64,000 nucleotides of DNA. Source: an uncultured Fusobacteriaceae bacterium. Lineage in GTDB: Bacteria; Fusobacteriota; Fusobacteriia; Fusobacteriales; Fusobacteriaceae. The position numbers were made by a program, and so were the translations under genes. The notes beneath the pieces are model-generated. The model saw only the letters and a list, made by a program, of their open reading frames with translations, made no database searches and was not told the DNA's origin. The stretch covers positions 1-64,000 of the forward strand of contig CAMQWJ010000005.1 in assembly GCA_947038515.1 (NCBI GenBank), given 5' to 3'. Numbering within the stretch: the first letter of the stretch is position 1; every line of letters begins with the position of its first letter. Positions 36,904-44,827 of the stretch are shown one piece after another.

Positions 36904-38184
36904 ATGTTGAAAGAAAAATTTTATGAAGTCTTAAAAGAGGAGGTTGTGCCAGCTTTTGGATGTACAGAACCAGTAGCAGTGGCCTATGCAGCTGCAAAAG
37001 CAAGAGAAGTCTTGGGGAAAATGCCAACAAGCTTAGAATTGACATTATCAGGTAATGTTTTGAAAAATGCAATGAGTGTAGGTATTCCAGGAACTGGAAT
37101 GAAAGGAATTAATATTGCAGCTACAGTGGGGATTGTTGGTGGAGACGAAACAGCAGAATTGGAAGTATTAAAGTCTATCACTAAAGAAAATGTAGAGCAA
37201 GCTAAAAAATTGTTAGAAGGTAATTACATAACTATGAAATTAAGTACATTACCTAACAAGCTTTATATAAAAGCAAAAGTTTTTTCAGGTGAAGAATGGG
37301 CAGCTGTTGAAATAAAAGATATGCATGCTAACATTACAAAAATTGAAAAAAATGGTGAAGTAATTTTAGAAAAAAAGGCCGAATGTAGTAATGAAAATTC
37401 TAAAGAAGACTCAGGAAACCGTGATTTTATGACTGTGAAATCTATTTTTGAATTTATTGAAAATGTAGATTGCTCAGAAATAAAATTTATGGAAGAAGCT
37501 ATAAAGTTGAATACCATAATAGCGGAAGAGGGACTGTTGAATGATTATGGTCTAAAAGTTGGAAAAACAAGACTAGATAATAGTGAAAATGAAATGTTAG
37601 GAAACAGTATTGAGAACTATGCAATAGCAATGACAGCAGCAGCTTCAGATGCTAGAATGGCAGGATCAACTCTTCCAGTAATGACAAATTCAGGTTCAGG
37701 AAACCAAGGAATAACAGCTACAGTTCCAGTTATAGCAGTAGGAATGAGAATGAAAGTTACTCCAGAGGAACTTTTAAAAGCTGTTACTTTAAGTAGTTTA
37801 ATTGCTATTCATATGAAAAATCATTTAGGAAGACTTTCAGCACTGTGTGGATGTGTTATTGCATCAACAGGTTCAAGTTGTGGAATCTCTTATTTAATGG
37901 GTGGGAAATTACCTGAGATTGAGGGAACAATAAAAAATATTTTAGGGAATATAACAGGTATGTTTTGTGATGGAGCTAAACCAGGTTGTGCACTTAAAGT
38001 AGCAACAGGAGTTAGTGCAGGAATACAAGGTGCTATTCTGGCAAACAAAGGAATAGTAATAGGTTCTGATGAAGGTATTGTTGATGAGTCTATAGAAAAG
38101 ACTATAATGAATGCTTGTTTAATTGGAAGAGAAGCAATGGAAGAAACAGATAAGACAATTTTAAAAATAATGGTAACTAAGTAA
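36904..38184 (+). CDS. L-cysteine desulfidase family protein (UPF0597/CyuA)
   Basis: A 426-residue protein of the serine-dehydratase-alpha-like UPF0597 family, whose studied members break L-cysteine into pyruvate, ammonia and sulfide using an oxygen-sensitive Fe-S cluster. Conserved cysteines appear in PAFGCTEPVAVAYA, LCGCVIASTGSSCG and FCDGAKPGCALK, with SGSGNQGITATVPV in the middle. Although an ORF extends upstream to 36829, the GGGGGCGAGA site points to the ATG at 36904, which also matches the family N-terminus. It is followed by a cystine-type symporter gene. Confidence 0.9.
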   Translation: MLKEKFYEVLKEEVVPAFGCTEPVAVAYAAAKAREVLGKMPTSLELTLSGNVLKNAMSVGIPGTGMKGINIAATVGIVGGDETAELEVLKSITKENVEQAKKLLEGNYITMKLSTLPNKLYIKAKVFSGEEWAAVEIKDMHANITKIEKNGEVILEKKAECSNENSKEDSGNRDFMTVKSIFEFIENVDCSEIKFMEEAIKLNTIIAEEGLLNDYGLKVGKTRLDNSENEMLGNSIENYAIAMTAAASDARMAGSTLPVMTNSGSGNQGITATVPVIAVGMRMKVTPEELLKAVTLSSLIAIHMKNHLGRLSALCGCVIASTGSSCGISYLMGGKLPEIEGTIKNILGNITGMFCDGAKPGCALKVATGVSAGIQGAILANKGIVIGSDEGIVDESIEKTIMNACLIGREAMEETDKTILKIMVTK

Positions 38185-38261
38185 AATTTTTATTTAGTTT
38201 AAAGTATAGAAATGAGTTTTTTTTACTAAAAATTAATACAAAAAATAAAGTTTTATAAAAA

Positions 38262-38321
38262 TAGGGGGAAATATGTCAGTAATAGCAAATGTAGGGGGAA
38301 ATACGTTAGTAATAATAAATA
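38262..38321 (+). repeat. 30-bp tandem duplication spanning a ribosome site and start codon
   Basis: Units 38262-38291 and 38292-38321 match at 25 of 30 positions, and all five differences are transitions. Each holds AGGGGGAAAT followed by ATG in the first copy and ACG in the second. The duplication is in frame and adds ten codons to the symporter N-terminus. Confidence 0.85.
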
Positions 38322-39679
38322 TAGTAATAATGTTAGTTTTAATTTTAGTTCTTTATAGAATGCAAACAAAATTTGTATCATTTTCAAAAAGAGTATTTGG
38401 TGCCTTGGGAATGGCAATTGTTTTTGGTGTAGTTTTACAGTTAGTATATGGACCTGAAAATGAAGTAGTAAAAGATTCAATGGTCTATATGAATTTAGTA
38501 GGAGATGGATATGTTCGTCTTTTAAAAATGATAGTTATGCCTTTAATAATGGTTTCTATAACATCAGCAATAATTAATTTAAAAGATGGAGAATCAATTG
38601 GAAAAATGAGTGGAATGGTAATAGGAATCCTAATAGGAACTACTATAATAGCTTCTCTTATTGGTATAGGAGTAACATCTGTATTTGGGTTATCAGCAGC
38701 AGATTTAAAAGCTGGAGCTGAAGAAGTAGCACGAGGACAGTTTTTAGCTCATAAAGCAACTGAAGCAACAACAGCATCTTTTGTAGCTAAATTTGTAGAA
38801 ATGATTCCAGATAATCCCTTTAAAGATATGACAGGAGCACGTGGTTCTTCAACTATTGCAACAGTAATCTTTTCAGCATTCGTAGGAATATCTGCATTGG
38901 GAATAGGAAAGAAAAAACCTAAATCATTAGAAATTTTTAAAGATATGGTAAATGCAATTCATGATGTAGTTATGAGAATGGTTACACTTGTATTAAGATT
39001 AACTCCATTTGGTGTGTTATCTCTTATGGTAAAAGTAGTTGCAACAAGTGATGTTAAGGCAATTTTAAACTTAGGTAAATTTGTATTGGCATCATATATC
39101 GCAATGATATTAATGTATTTAGTACATTTATTATTAATTAGTCTAGTAGGGTTAAGTCCAATAAAGTTTGCTCAAAAAAACTTTTCAGTACTTACATTTG
39201 CATTTACAGCACGTACAAGTGCAGGTTCTATTCCGTTAAATGTAGAAGCTCAAGTTAAAAAATTAGGAGTATCTGAAGGAATTGCTAACCTTTCTGCTAC
39301 ATTTGGATCGTCTATAGGACAAAATGGTTGTGCAGCAATATATCCAGCAATGCTAGCAACTATGATAGCACCTACAATGGGAATAGATCCATTAACTCCA
39401 TCTTTCTTAATTCAATTAGTTGCAATTATAGCAGTAAGTTCTTTTGGAGTTGCTGGTGTTGGTGGTGGAGCAACTTTTGCGGCTCTAATAGTATTATCAT
39501 CTTTAAATATGCCAGTTGTTTTAGTAGGACTATTAATATCAATAGAACCTCTAATTGACATGGGAAGAACTGCACTTAACGTAAGTGGTTCAATGACAGC
39601 TGGAGTTATGACAGCTAAATTATTAGGTGAAATAGATGAAAAAATATATTCTTCTACAGAAACTGCAGAAGAAGAATAA
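38273..39679 (+). CDS. L-cystine/dicarboxylate-amino acid:cation symporter (TcyP/YdjN-like)
   Basis: A 468-residue DAACS-family transporter with about eight to ten membrane segments. The cystine-type features are RLLKMIVMPLIMVSI, then TARTSAGSIPLN and GSSIGQNGCAAIYPAM, which resemble TcyP/YdjN rather than glutamate carriers. Its place directly after a cysteine desulfidase gene supports cystine uptake feeding sulfide production. The first ten residues (MSVIANVGGN) and the next ten arise from a 30-bp tandem duplication that also copied the ribosome site. Confidence 0.88.
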   Translation: MSVIANVGGNTLVIINIVIMLVLILVLYRMQTKFVSFSKRVFGALGMAIVFGVVLQLVYGPENEVVKDSMVYMNLVGDGYVRLLKMIVMPLIMVSITSAIINLKDGESIGKMSGMVIGILIGTTIIASLIGIGVTSVFGLSAADLKAGAEEVARGQFLAHKATEATTASFVAKFVEMIPDNPFKDMTGARGSSTIATVIFSAFVGISALGIGKKKPKSLEIFKDMVNAIHDVVMRMVTLVLRLTPFGVLSLMVKVVATSDVKAILNLGKFVLASYIAMILMYLVHLLLISLVGLSPIKFAQKNFSVLTFAFTARTSAGSIPLNVEAQVKKLGVSEGIANLSATFGSSIGQNGCAAIYPAMLATMIAPTMGIDPLTPSFLIQLVAIIAVSSFGVAGVGGGATFAALIVLSSLNMPVVLVGLLISIEPLIDMGRTALNVSGSMTAGVMTAKLLGEIDEKIYSSTETAEEE

Positions 39680-39709
39680 AAAAGTGAGATTTGAATAAAA
39701 GGAGAAATC

Positions 39710-41053
39710 ATGAAAATTATTATAATAGGTGGAGTAGCTGCAGGAATGAGTGCTGCAGCAAAAGCTTCAAGAATGAATAAAGAAGCTAAAATCACAATTT
39801 ATGAAAAAACTGATATTGTTTCTTGGGGAGCTTGTGGGTTACCATATTATGTTGGAGATTTTTATGAAAGTCCTAATAATATGATAGCACGTCCTGTTGA
39901 AAAATTTATTGAAGCTGGAATGGATATAAGAATTAAGCACGAAGTTTTAAGTGTGGATGCTATAAAAAAGACAGTTACAGTAAAAAATTTAGTAACAGAT
40001 GAAGTAACAGAAGATAATTATGATAAATTAATGGTAGCAACAGGGGCTTCTGCCATATTACCACCAATAAAAAACATAAAATTAAAAAATGTTTTTACAT
40101 TAAAAGAGTATGTTGATGGAATTGAATTAAAAAAAGAAGCAATAAAACAAGAAAATCAAAACATAATTATTATTGGAGCTGGATATATTGGTGTTGAAAC
40201 TGCTGAAGCAATGTCACACTTAAAGAAAGATTCAATTAGAATTATTCAATTATCAGATAGAATTTTACCAGATAGTTTTGATGCAGAAATTACTGATCTT
40301 TTAGAAGAGGAAATGAGAAGTCATAAAAACGTTCATTTACACCTTTCAGAAACAGTTCTAGAGTTTGTAGAAAAAGATGGTAAAGTATCTAAAGTAATCA
40401 CAACTAATGGTGAATATGATGCTGATATAGTTGTTATAGCAACTGGAATAAGACCTAGAACAGAACTTTTAAAAGGAACTGGTATAGAAACATTACCAAA
40501 TGGAGCAATAATAATTAATGAGAATGGAGAATCTTCTATTAAAGATATCTATTCTGCTGGAGATTCAGCAACAGTTTATAATACAGTAAGAAAAATTAAT
40601 ATGTATATTCCTCTTGCAACAACTGCAAATAAAATTGGAAGAGTTGTAGGAGAAAATTTAGCAGGAGTACCAACTAAATTTAAAGGTACTTTAGGATCGG
40701 CAGCAGTTAAAGTTATGGACTTTGAAGCAGGAAGAACAGGAATAACTGAAGCAGAAGCTAAAAAAGATGGTTTAAATTATAAAACTGTTTTTATTAAAGA
40801 TAAAGATCATACTAATTATTATCCAGGTCAGGAAGATATTTTCATTAAAATTATTTATGATGCTGAAAGCAGAGTAATTTTAGGGGGACAAATCGCTGGA
40901 AAGAGAGGAGCTGTTTTAAGAGTTGATACTATAGCAACAGCAATTCATTCTAAAATGACAGTAGATGAATTAGGAATGTTAGATTTATGTTATTCACCAC
41001 CATTTTCAAGAACTTGGGATGCACTTAATGTTGTAGGAAATGTAGCAAAATAA
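39710..41053 (+). CDS. CoA-disulfide reductase-like FAD-dependent oxidoreductase
   Basis: A 447-residue single-cysteine pyridine nucleotide-disulfide oxidoreductase. FAD motif GGVAAG (residues 7-12) is followed by the redox-active Cys42 in WGACGLPYYVGD, an NAD(P) motif IIGAGYIGVETAE near residue 153 and the C-terminal dimerisation domain (CYSPPFSRTWDALN). CoA-disulfide reductases, NADH oxidases and persulfide reductases share this fold and cannot be separated by eye; the rhodanese domain of the persulfide type is absent. With the cystine symporter and cysteine desulfidase it suggests a thiol/sulfide redox role. Confidence 0.88.
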   Translation: MKIIIIGGVAAGMSAAAKASRMNKEAKITIYEKTDIVSWGACGLPYYVGDFYESPNNMIARPVEKFIEAGMDIRIKHEVLSVDAIKKTVTVKNLVTDEVTEDNYDKLMVATGASAILPPIKNIKLKNVFTLKEYVDGIELKKEAIKQENQNIIIIGAGYIGVETAEAMSHLKKDSIRIIQLSDRILPDSFDAEITDLLEEEMRSHKNVHLHLSETVLEFVEKDGKVSKVITTNGEYDADIVVIATGIRPRTELLKGTGIETLPNGAIIINENGESSIKDIYSAGDSATVYNTVRKINMYIPLATTANKIGRVVGENLAGVPTKFKGTLGSAAVKVMDFEAGRTGITEAEAKKDGLNYKTVFIKDKDHTNYYPGQEDIFIKIIYDAESRVILGGQIAGKRGAVLRVDTIATAIHSKMTVDELGMLDLCYSPPFSRTWDALNVVGNVAK

Positions 41054-41060
41054 AGATAAA

Positions 41061-41108
41061 AAATAAAAACCTCTAGTGGCTAAATTGCTACTAGAGGTTT
41101 TTATTTTT
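41061..41108. terminator. Bidirectional terminator
   Basis: AAAAACCTCTAGTGGC and GCTACTAGAGGTTTTT pair (one G-T) around TAAATT, with A and T runs on both sides, so it can stop transcripts from the left (flavoprotein gene) and from the right (SDR gene), whose stop is directly adjacent. Confidence 0.9.
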
Positions 41109-41109
41109 A

Positions 41110-41877
41110 TTAATCTAATTCTTGTTCTCCACCACCATTAATAGGTAAAAGTTGTCCTGTTATCCATTTTGACATAGGACTAGCAAGGTAAAGAACTCCC
41201 ATACCAATATCCTCAGTCTCTCCTAATTTTTTTAAAGGAGTTTTAGATAGCATCTTTGTCTCAATTTCAGGAGTTAAAACAGACATAAGAGCATTTGTTT
41301 TAATTGCACCAGGAGCTATAGCGTTAACTCTAATAATAGGACCAAGGTCAACTGCCATATATTTAGTAAGTTGATTAACTGCTGCTTTTGATGAACCGTA
41401 GACACTCATGTTATGAGTAGCCATTTGTCCTGCCATAGATGAAATATTTATAATAGAACCATAATTACTTTTTATCATATGAGGAGCACATAATTGTGAT
41501 AATTTGTAAATACTAAAGACATTAAGCATAAATATTTTTTGTATATATGGAAGAGAAAGTTCAAGAAATTTTTCTCGACCACCTCCACCTCCACCAGCAT
41601 TGTTGATAAGGATATTAACAGTTCCCATTTTTTCAACAGTTACATTAACAAGATTTTCAAGGTCACCCTCATTGGTAACATCACATTTAACTGCAATGGC
41701 TTTAATTCCAAAAGATAGAGATTCTTTTACAACTAATTCTGCTGCATCAAGATCAAGGTCAGAAATAACAACATTAGCCCCAGATTTTGCTAAAATTAAT
41801 GCAGATTCTTTACCTATTCCATTACCTCCTCCTGTTATAATAGCAGTCAATCCTTTTACATCATAATAATTTTCCAT
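41110..41877 (-). CDS. SDR oxidoreductase resembling 7-alpha-hydroxysteroid dehydrogenase
   Basis: A 255-residue classical SDR. TGGGNGIG (15-22) binds NAD(H), NNAGGGGGG (92-100) follows, and the catalytic triad is Ser147, Tyr160, Lys164. As far as I can recall it, Escherichia coli HdhA (7-alpha-HSDH, 255 residues) has the same unusual features in register: the N-N-A-G-G-G-G loop, LNVFS..(K/H)LSQL.AP.M, NAIAPGAIKT-like NGIAPGAILTDAL, the TPEIE.KML..TP..(R/K)LG..(E/Q)DI block, and the C-terminal GGG.QEL(D/N). Bile-acid 7-OH oxidation is thus a good guess, but a generic SDR remains possible. Transcribed alone behind AGGAGG. Confidence 0.75.
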   Translation of the reverse strand: MENYYDVKGLTAIITGGGNGIGKESALILAKSGANVVISDLDLDAAELVVKESLSFGIKAIAVKCDVTNEGDLENLVNVTVEKMGTVNILINNAGGGGGGREKFLELSLPYIQKIFMLNVFSIYKLSQLCAPHMIKSNYGSIINISSMAGQMATHNMSVYGSSKAAVNQLTKYMAVDLGPIIRVNAIAPGAIKTNALMSVLTPEIETKMLSKTPLKKLGETEDIGMGVLYLASPMSKWITGQLLPINGGGEQELD

Positions 41878-41894
41878 TTTAAACCTCCTAAGTT

Positions 41895-41928
41895 ATTATA
41901 CATAATTTAGTATATATTTTTTTACTAA
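41895..41928 (-). promoter_or_regulatory. Candidate promoter of the SDR gene with short dyad
   Basis: On the minus strand TATAAT lies at 41900-41895, preceded by TG but with no recognisable -35. A dyad TTAGTA / TACTAA (41907-41912, 41923-41928) occupies the -35 region and could be a regulator site. Confidence 0.4.
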
Positions 41929-41980
41929 TGAAGATATTATAACATAATCTCATAAAAAATAGGGAAGAATAAAAAAAAAC

Positions 41981-42009
41981 TTGACTTTTTTTAGTTTAAA
42001 GGATATATT
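41981..42009 (+). promoter_or_regulatory. Promoter of feoAB
   Basis: TTGACT at 41981-41986, a 17-bp spacer and TATATT at 42004-42009. Just downstream, ACAAA-TG-TTTGT (42018-42029) forms a 5-bp-arm dyad that might be an operator. A canonical Fur box was not recognised. Confidence 0.65.
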
Positions 42010-42072
42010 ATTAATAAAAACAAATGTTTGTAAATCAAACTATTTAATTTGAAAAAATTTAGGGGTGAGAAT

Positions 42073-42318
42073 ATGAAATTAAGTGAATTAGGGAAAGGTG
42101 AAAGTGCAAAAGTTATAAAAATATCTACAGATATTGGAATGAAAAAAAGACTTGTTGATTTGGGAATAAATTCAGGTTCCATTATAAAATTAGAAAGGAA
42201 TGCTCCACTTGGTGATCCACAAGAATTTCGTATTAATATGAATAGTTTTGCAATTAGAAAGATTGATGCAGAAAAAATCATAGTGGAAAAATTACTTGAG
42301 GAGGAAAAGAATGTTTAA
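42073..42318 (+). CDS. feoA: Ferrous iron transport protein A
   Basis: An 81-residue SH3-like protein that assists FeoB. The FeoA pattern is visible: LGKGESAKVIKI near the start, RLVDLGINSGSIIKLERNAPLGDP, then a terminal SFAIRKIDAEKIIV. The ATG at 42073 follows AGGGGTGAGAAT; an earlier in-frame ATG at 42049 has no ribosome site. It overlaps feoB by eight bases. Confidence 0.93.
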   Translation: MKLSELGKGESAKVIKISTDIGMKKRLVDLGINSGSIIKLERNAPLGDPQEFRINMNSFAIRKIDAEKIIVEKLLEEEKNV

Positions 42319-44536
42319 AATCGCAGTTGCAGGAAACCCTAATGTAGGGAAGAGTGCACTTATAAATGCAATAGCAGGCTCAAAATTAAAAGTTGGAAAC
42401 TGGCCTGGAGTTACAGTAGAAAAGAAAGAAGCTTTTTTTACATATAAAAATGAAGAAATATATTTGATGGATTTACCAGGTGTTTATAGTTTGAGTCCGT
42501 ATACTTTGGAAGAAAAAGTTACACGGGACTATATTATTCATGAAAATCCTGATCTTATAATAAATATTATTGATTCTACAAATATATCAAGAAATTTATA
42601 TCTTACTCAATTATTAAAAGAGCTAGGAAAACCTATGATTATTGCTCTGAATTTTTACGATGAATTTGAAAAATTAAAGTATAAACTTGATTTAGAGAAA
42701 TTTAAATCTCTTGTTGAACTGGATGTTGTCTTAACTTCTGCAACTAAAGGAACAGGAATTACAGAGCTTTTAGATAAAGCCCTTTTTCTTTCAAAAACAA
42801 CATGTTCTAATGTGACACATAATTTAAAATTTGATTTATTCGTTCAGAATAGATTGGAAAAAATTAAAATGATGATTATTGAGGACAGTAAATTTACTCC
42901 ACTTCTAAAAGTATATTCTTTAGATTTTATAGGAATAAAGAGTTTAGAAGGGGATAAGCACTTCTTAGAACAAGTAAAAACAAAATATTCTCTTGATCTT
43001 TCAAATGAATTTGTTGAAATAAAGGGAGAAATTGAAGAGAAATATGAAAATGATATAGAAACTATTTTAGCTGAAAATCGTCATGGTGTTGCTAGAGGTA
43101 TAACTCAAGCTGCAGTAGACCTAACAGGAAAATCAAGATTAGAATTTACTGATAAAGTGGATAGAATTCTTTTGAATAAATTTTTAGGATTACCTTTCTT
43201 CTTCTTAATATTATCAGGTCTTATGACTGTTGTATTTAATGGAAGTGCCCCTCTTATTGATTGGGTTGATGGTTTTATTAATGGTTTTATTGGTAAATAT
43301 GCTACAATTTTCTTAGTTGGTACTCCTGATTGGTTAAATTCATTAGTTATTGATGGTATAATTGGTGGAGTTGGTGGAATTGTTGTTTTTGTCCCATTAA
43401 TGCTATATTTATATTTTTTCTTAGCTATATTAGAAGAAAGTGGTTATATGTCTAGAGTTGCATTTCTTATGGATAAGATAATGAAGAGTATGGGACTGAA
43501 TGGTAAGGCTTTTGTTCCAATGATTATTGGATTTGGTTGTACTGTTCCAGCTATTTATGCTACAAGAACTTTGGAAGATGAGAAATCTAGAAAATTAACA
43601 GCTATGATGGCTCCCTTTATGTCATGTGGTGCAAGATTACCAGTTTATGGATTATTTGCTGCTGCTTTTTTTGGACCTAAGGCTGGAATTGTTATAATGA
43701 GTCTTTATTTATTAGGAATTGTTGTTGCAATTCTCACAGGTACAGTTTTAAAGAGATTTGATGCTTTTAAAGCAGAAGAAAAAGCTCTTATAATGGAATT
43801 ACCTCCATATCGTGTTCCTAGTTATAAAGTGATTATTAATTCAACTTTAGACAGAACAAAGGAATATTTGAAAAAAGCAAGTACAACTATATTAGCAATA
43901 TTAATGTTGCTTTGGGGATTAACTTATTTTCCTAATTCAGGAGATACCTCAAATTCTTATATGTCAAAGTTTGGTCAAGTTCTTGCCCCAGTTCTAAAAC
44001 CTACTGGTTTTGCTGATCGTTGGGAGACTGTAGCTGCAATTGTACCAAGTATAGCTGCAAAAGAAATTGTTGTTGGATTTTTATCTCAAGTTCTTGTTGT
44101 TGAAGATTCAAAAATAGAAACTTCAGACACAGCATTGACGAATGAAGTTGTTCCTGAAGAGGAAAAAATCTCTTTTTCACAAGATGTTTTAAGTCAAGGA
44201 ACAGGACTTATAATAGCTATAAAAGATTCAGCTGTATCAGCTATAGGGTTTAATATTTTTGGACTTTTTCAGGCTCCAGCTCTTGAAGAATTGGAAGAAG
44301 AGAATCACGGAATTATTAGAGCAACGTCAAATCTTTGGCCAAATGACCCATTAGCTCCATTGAGAGCCTATTCATTCATGGCTTTTATATTACTAGTAAT
44401 CCCTTGTGCAGTAACTATTAATGCCATTAAACAAGAATTTGGAACAAAATTTACAGGATTTGTCTTAATGGTTATGTTGATAGTACCATTTATTGTTTCA
44501 ACAGTGATTTTCCAACTTGGTAAATTTTTCTTTTAA
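42311..44536 (+). CDS. feoB: Ferrous iron transport protein B
   Basis: A 741-residue Fe2+ transporter. The N-terminal G domain has G1 GNPNVGKS (residues 8-15), G3 DLPGVYSL, and a G4-type motif replaced by LNFYDE rather than NxxD with Met. A helical GDI region precedes the membrane domain with the two Gate motifs (SGYMSRVAFLMDKIM, GCTVPAI; AAKEIVVGFL). The ATG at 42311 follows GAGGAGGAAAAGA inside feoA, so the two are coupled. It works with feoA and the small Cys-rich protein downstream in iron uptake under anaerobic conditions. Confidence 0.95.
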   Translation: MFKIAVAGNPNVGKSALINAIAGSKLKVGNWPGVTVEKKEAFFTYKNEEIYLMDLPGVYSLSPYTLEEKVTRDYIIHENPDLIINIIDSTNISRNLYLTQLLKELGKPMIIALNFYDEFEKLKYKLDLEKFKSLVELDVVLTSATKGTGITELLDKALFLSKTTCSNVTHNLKFDLFVQNRLEKIKMMIIEDSKFTPLLKVYSLDFIGIKSLEGDKHFLEQVKTKYSLDLSNEFVEIKGEIEEKYENDIETILAENRHGVARGITQAAVDLTGKSRLEFTDKVDRILLNKFLGLPFFFLILSGLMTVVFNGSAPLIDWVDGFINGFIGKYATIFLVGTPDWLNSLVIDGIIGGVGGIVVFVPLMLYLYFFLAILEESGYMSRVAFLMDKIMKSMGLNGKAFVPMIIGFGCTVPAIYATRTLEDEKSRKLTAMMAPFMSCGARLPVYGLFAAAFFGPKAGIVIMSLYLLGIVVAILTGTVLKRFDAFKAEEKALIMELPPYRVPSYKVIINSTLDRTKEYLKKASTTILAILMLLWGLTYFPNSGDTSNSYMSKFGQVLAPVLKPTGFADRWETVAAIVPSIAAKEIVVGFLSQVLVVEDSKIETSDTALTNEVVPEEEKISFSQDVLSQGTGLIIAIKDSAVSAIGFNIFGLFQAPALEELEEENHGIIRATSNLWPNDPLAPLRAYSFMAFILLVIPCAVTINAIKQEFGTKFTGFVLMVMLIVPFIVSTVIFQLGKFFF

Positions 44537-44569
44537 TTTTTAAAACGGTTAGAGTTGCAGGAGGTGTAA

Positions 44570-44725
44570 ATGAAAACTATTATTATAATTTTAATATTAT
44601 GTGTTGTTGGATTCTTTGCATTCAAAGCATTATATAAACAACTTACAGGAAAGGGTGGATGTGGTTGCTCTGGTGGTGGAAAATCATGTCCCTTAAAAAA
44701 CAAGTGTCCAAGTAGAAAAAAATAA
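44570..44725 (+). CDS. FeoB-associated Cys-rich membrane protein
   Basis: A 51-residue protein: one hydrophobic N-terminal segment (TIIIILILCVVGFFAF), then a short linker and a glycine- and cysteine-rich tail (GGCGCSGGGKSCPLKNKCP) with two close cysteine pairs likely to bind metal. Small proteins of this design follow feoB in many anaerobes and are annotated as FeoB-associated or P12-family proteins. It begins 33 bases after feoB behind GCAGGAGG. Confidence 0.9.
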   Translation: MKTIIIILILCVVGFFAFKALYKQLTGKGGCGCSGGGKSCPLKNKCPSRKK

Positions 44726-44770
44726 GTTGGTAATAAAGTTTTTGAATAATATTATTATTTAATAGAAATA

Positions 44771-44820
44771 AAAAATAGAAGAGGAAAATGTTTAGAAAAC
44801 ATTTCTCTTCTATTTTTTTT
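44771..44820. terminator. Bidirectional terminator
   Basis: AAAAATAGAAGAG.AAATGTTT and AAACATTT.TCTTCTATTTTT form a long stem with one internal mismatch, with A and T runs on both flanks. It separates the feo operon from the convergent LPS genes. Confidence 0.88.
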
Positions 44821-44827
44821 ATACTTA

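Noticed and set aside
38175-38199. AACTAAGTAAAA / TTTTATTTAGTT hairpin over the desulfidase stop codon as a terminator
   Set aside because: It is A/T-rich, overlaps the stop codon and lacks a T tract; the next gene is probably co-transcribed.
39328-39558. A 76-codon plus-strand ORF inside the cystine symporter gene
   Set aside because: It is an out-of-frame shadow rich in Asn and Ser, without a ribosome site.
42004-42030. A Fur box upstream of feoAB
   Set aside because: The region is AT-rich and has a short ACAAA-TG-TTTGT dyad, but no acceptable match to the GATAATGATAATCATTATC pattern.
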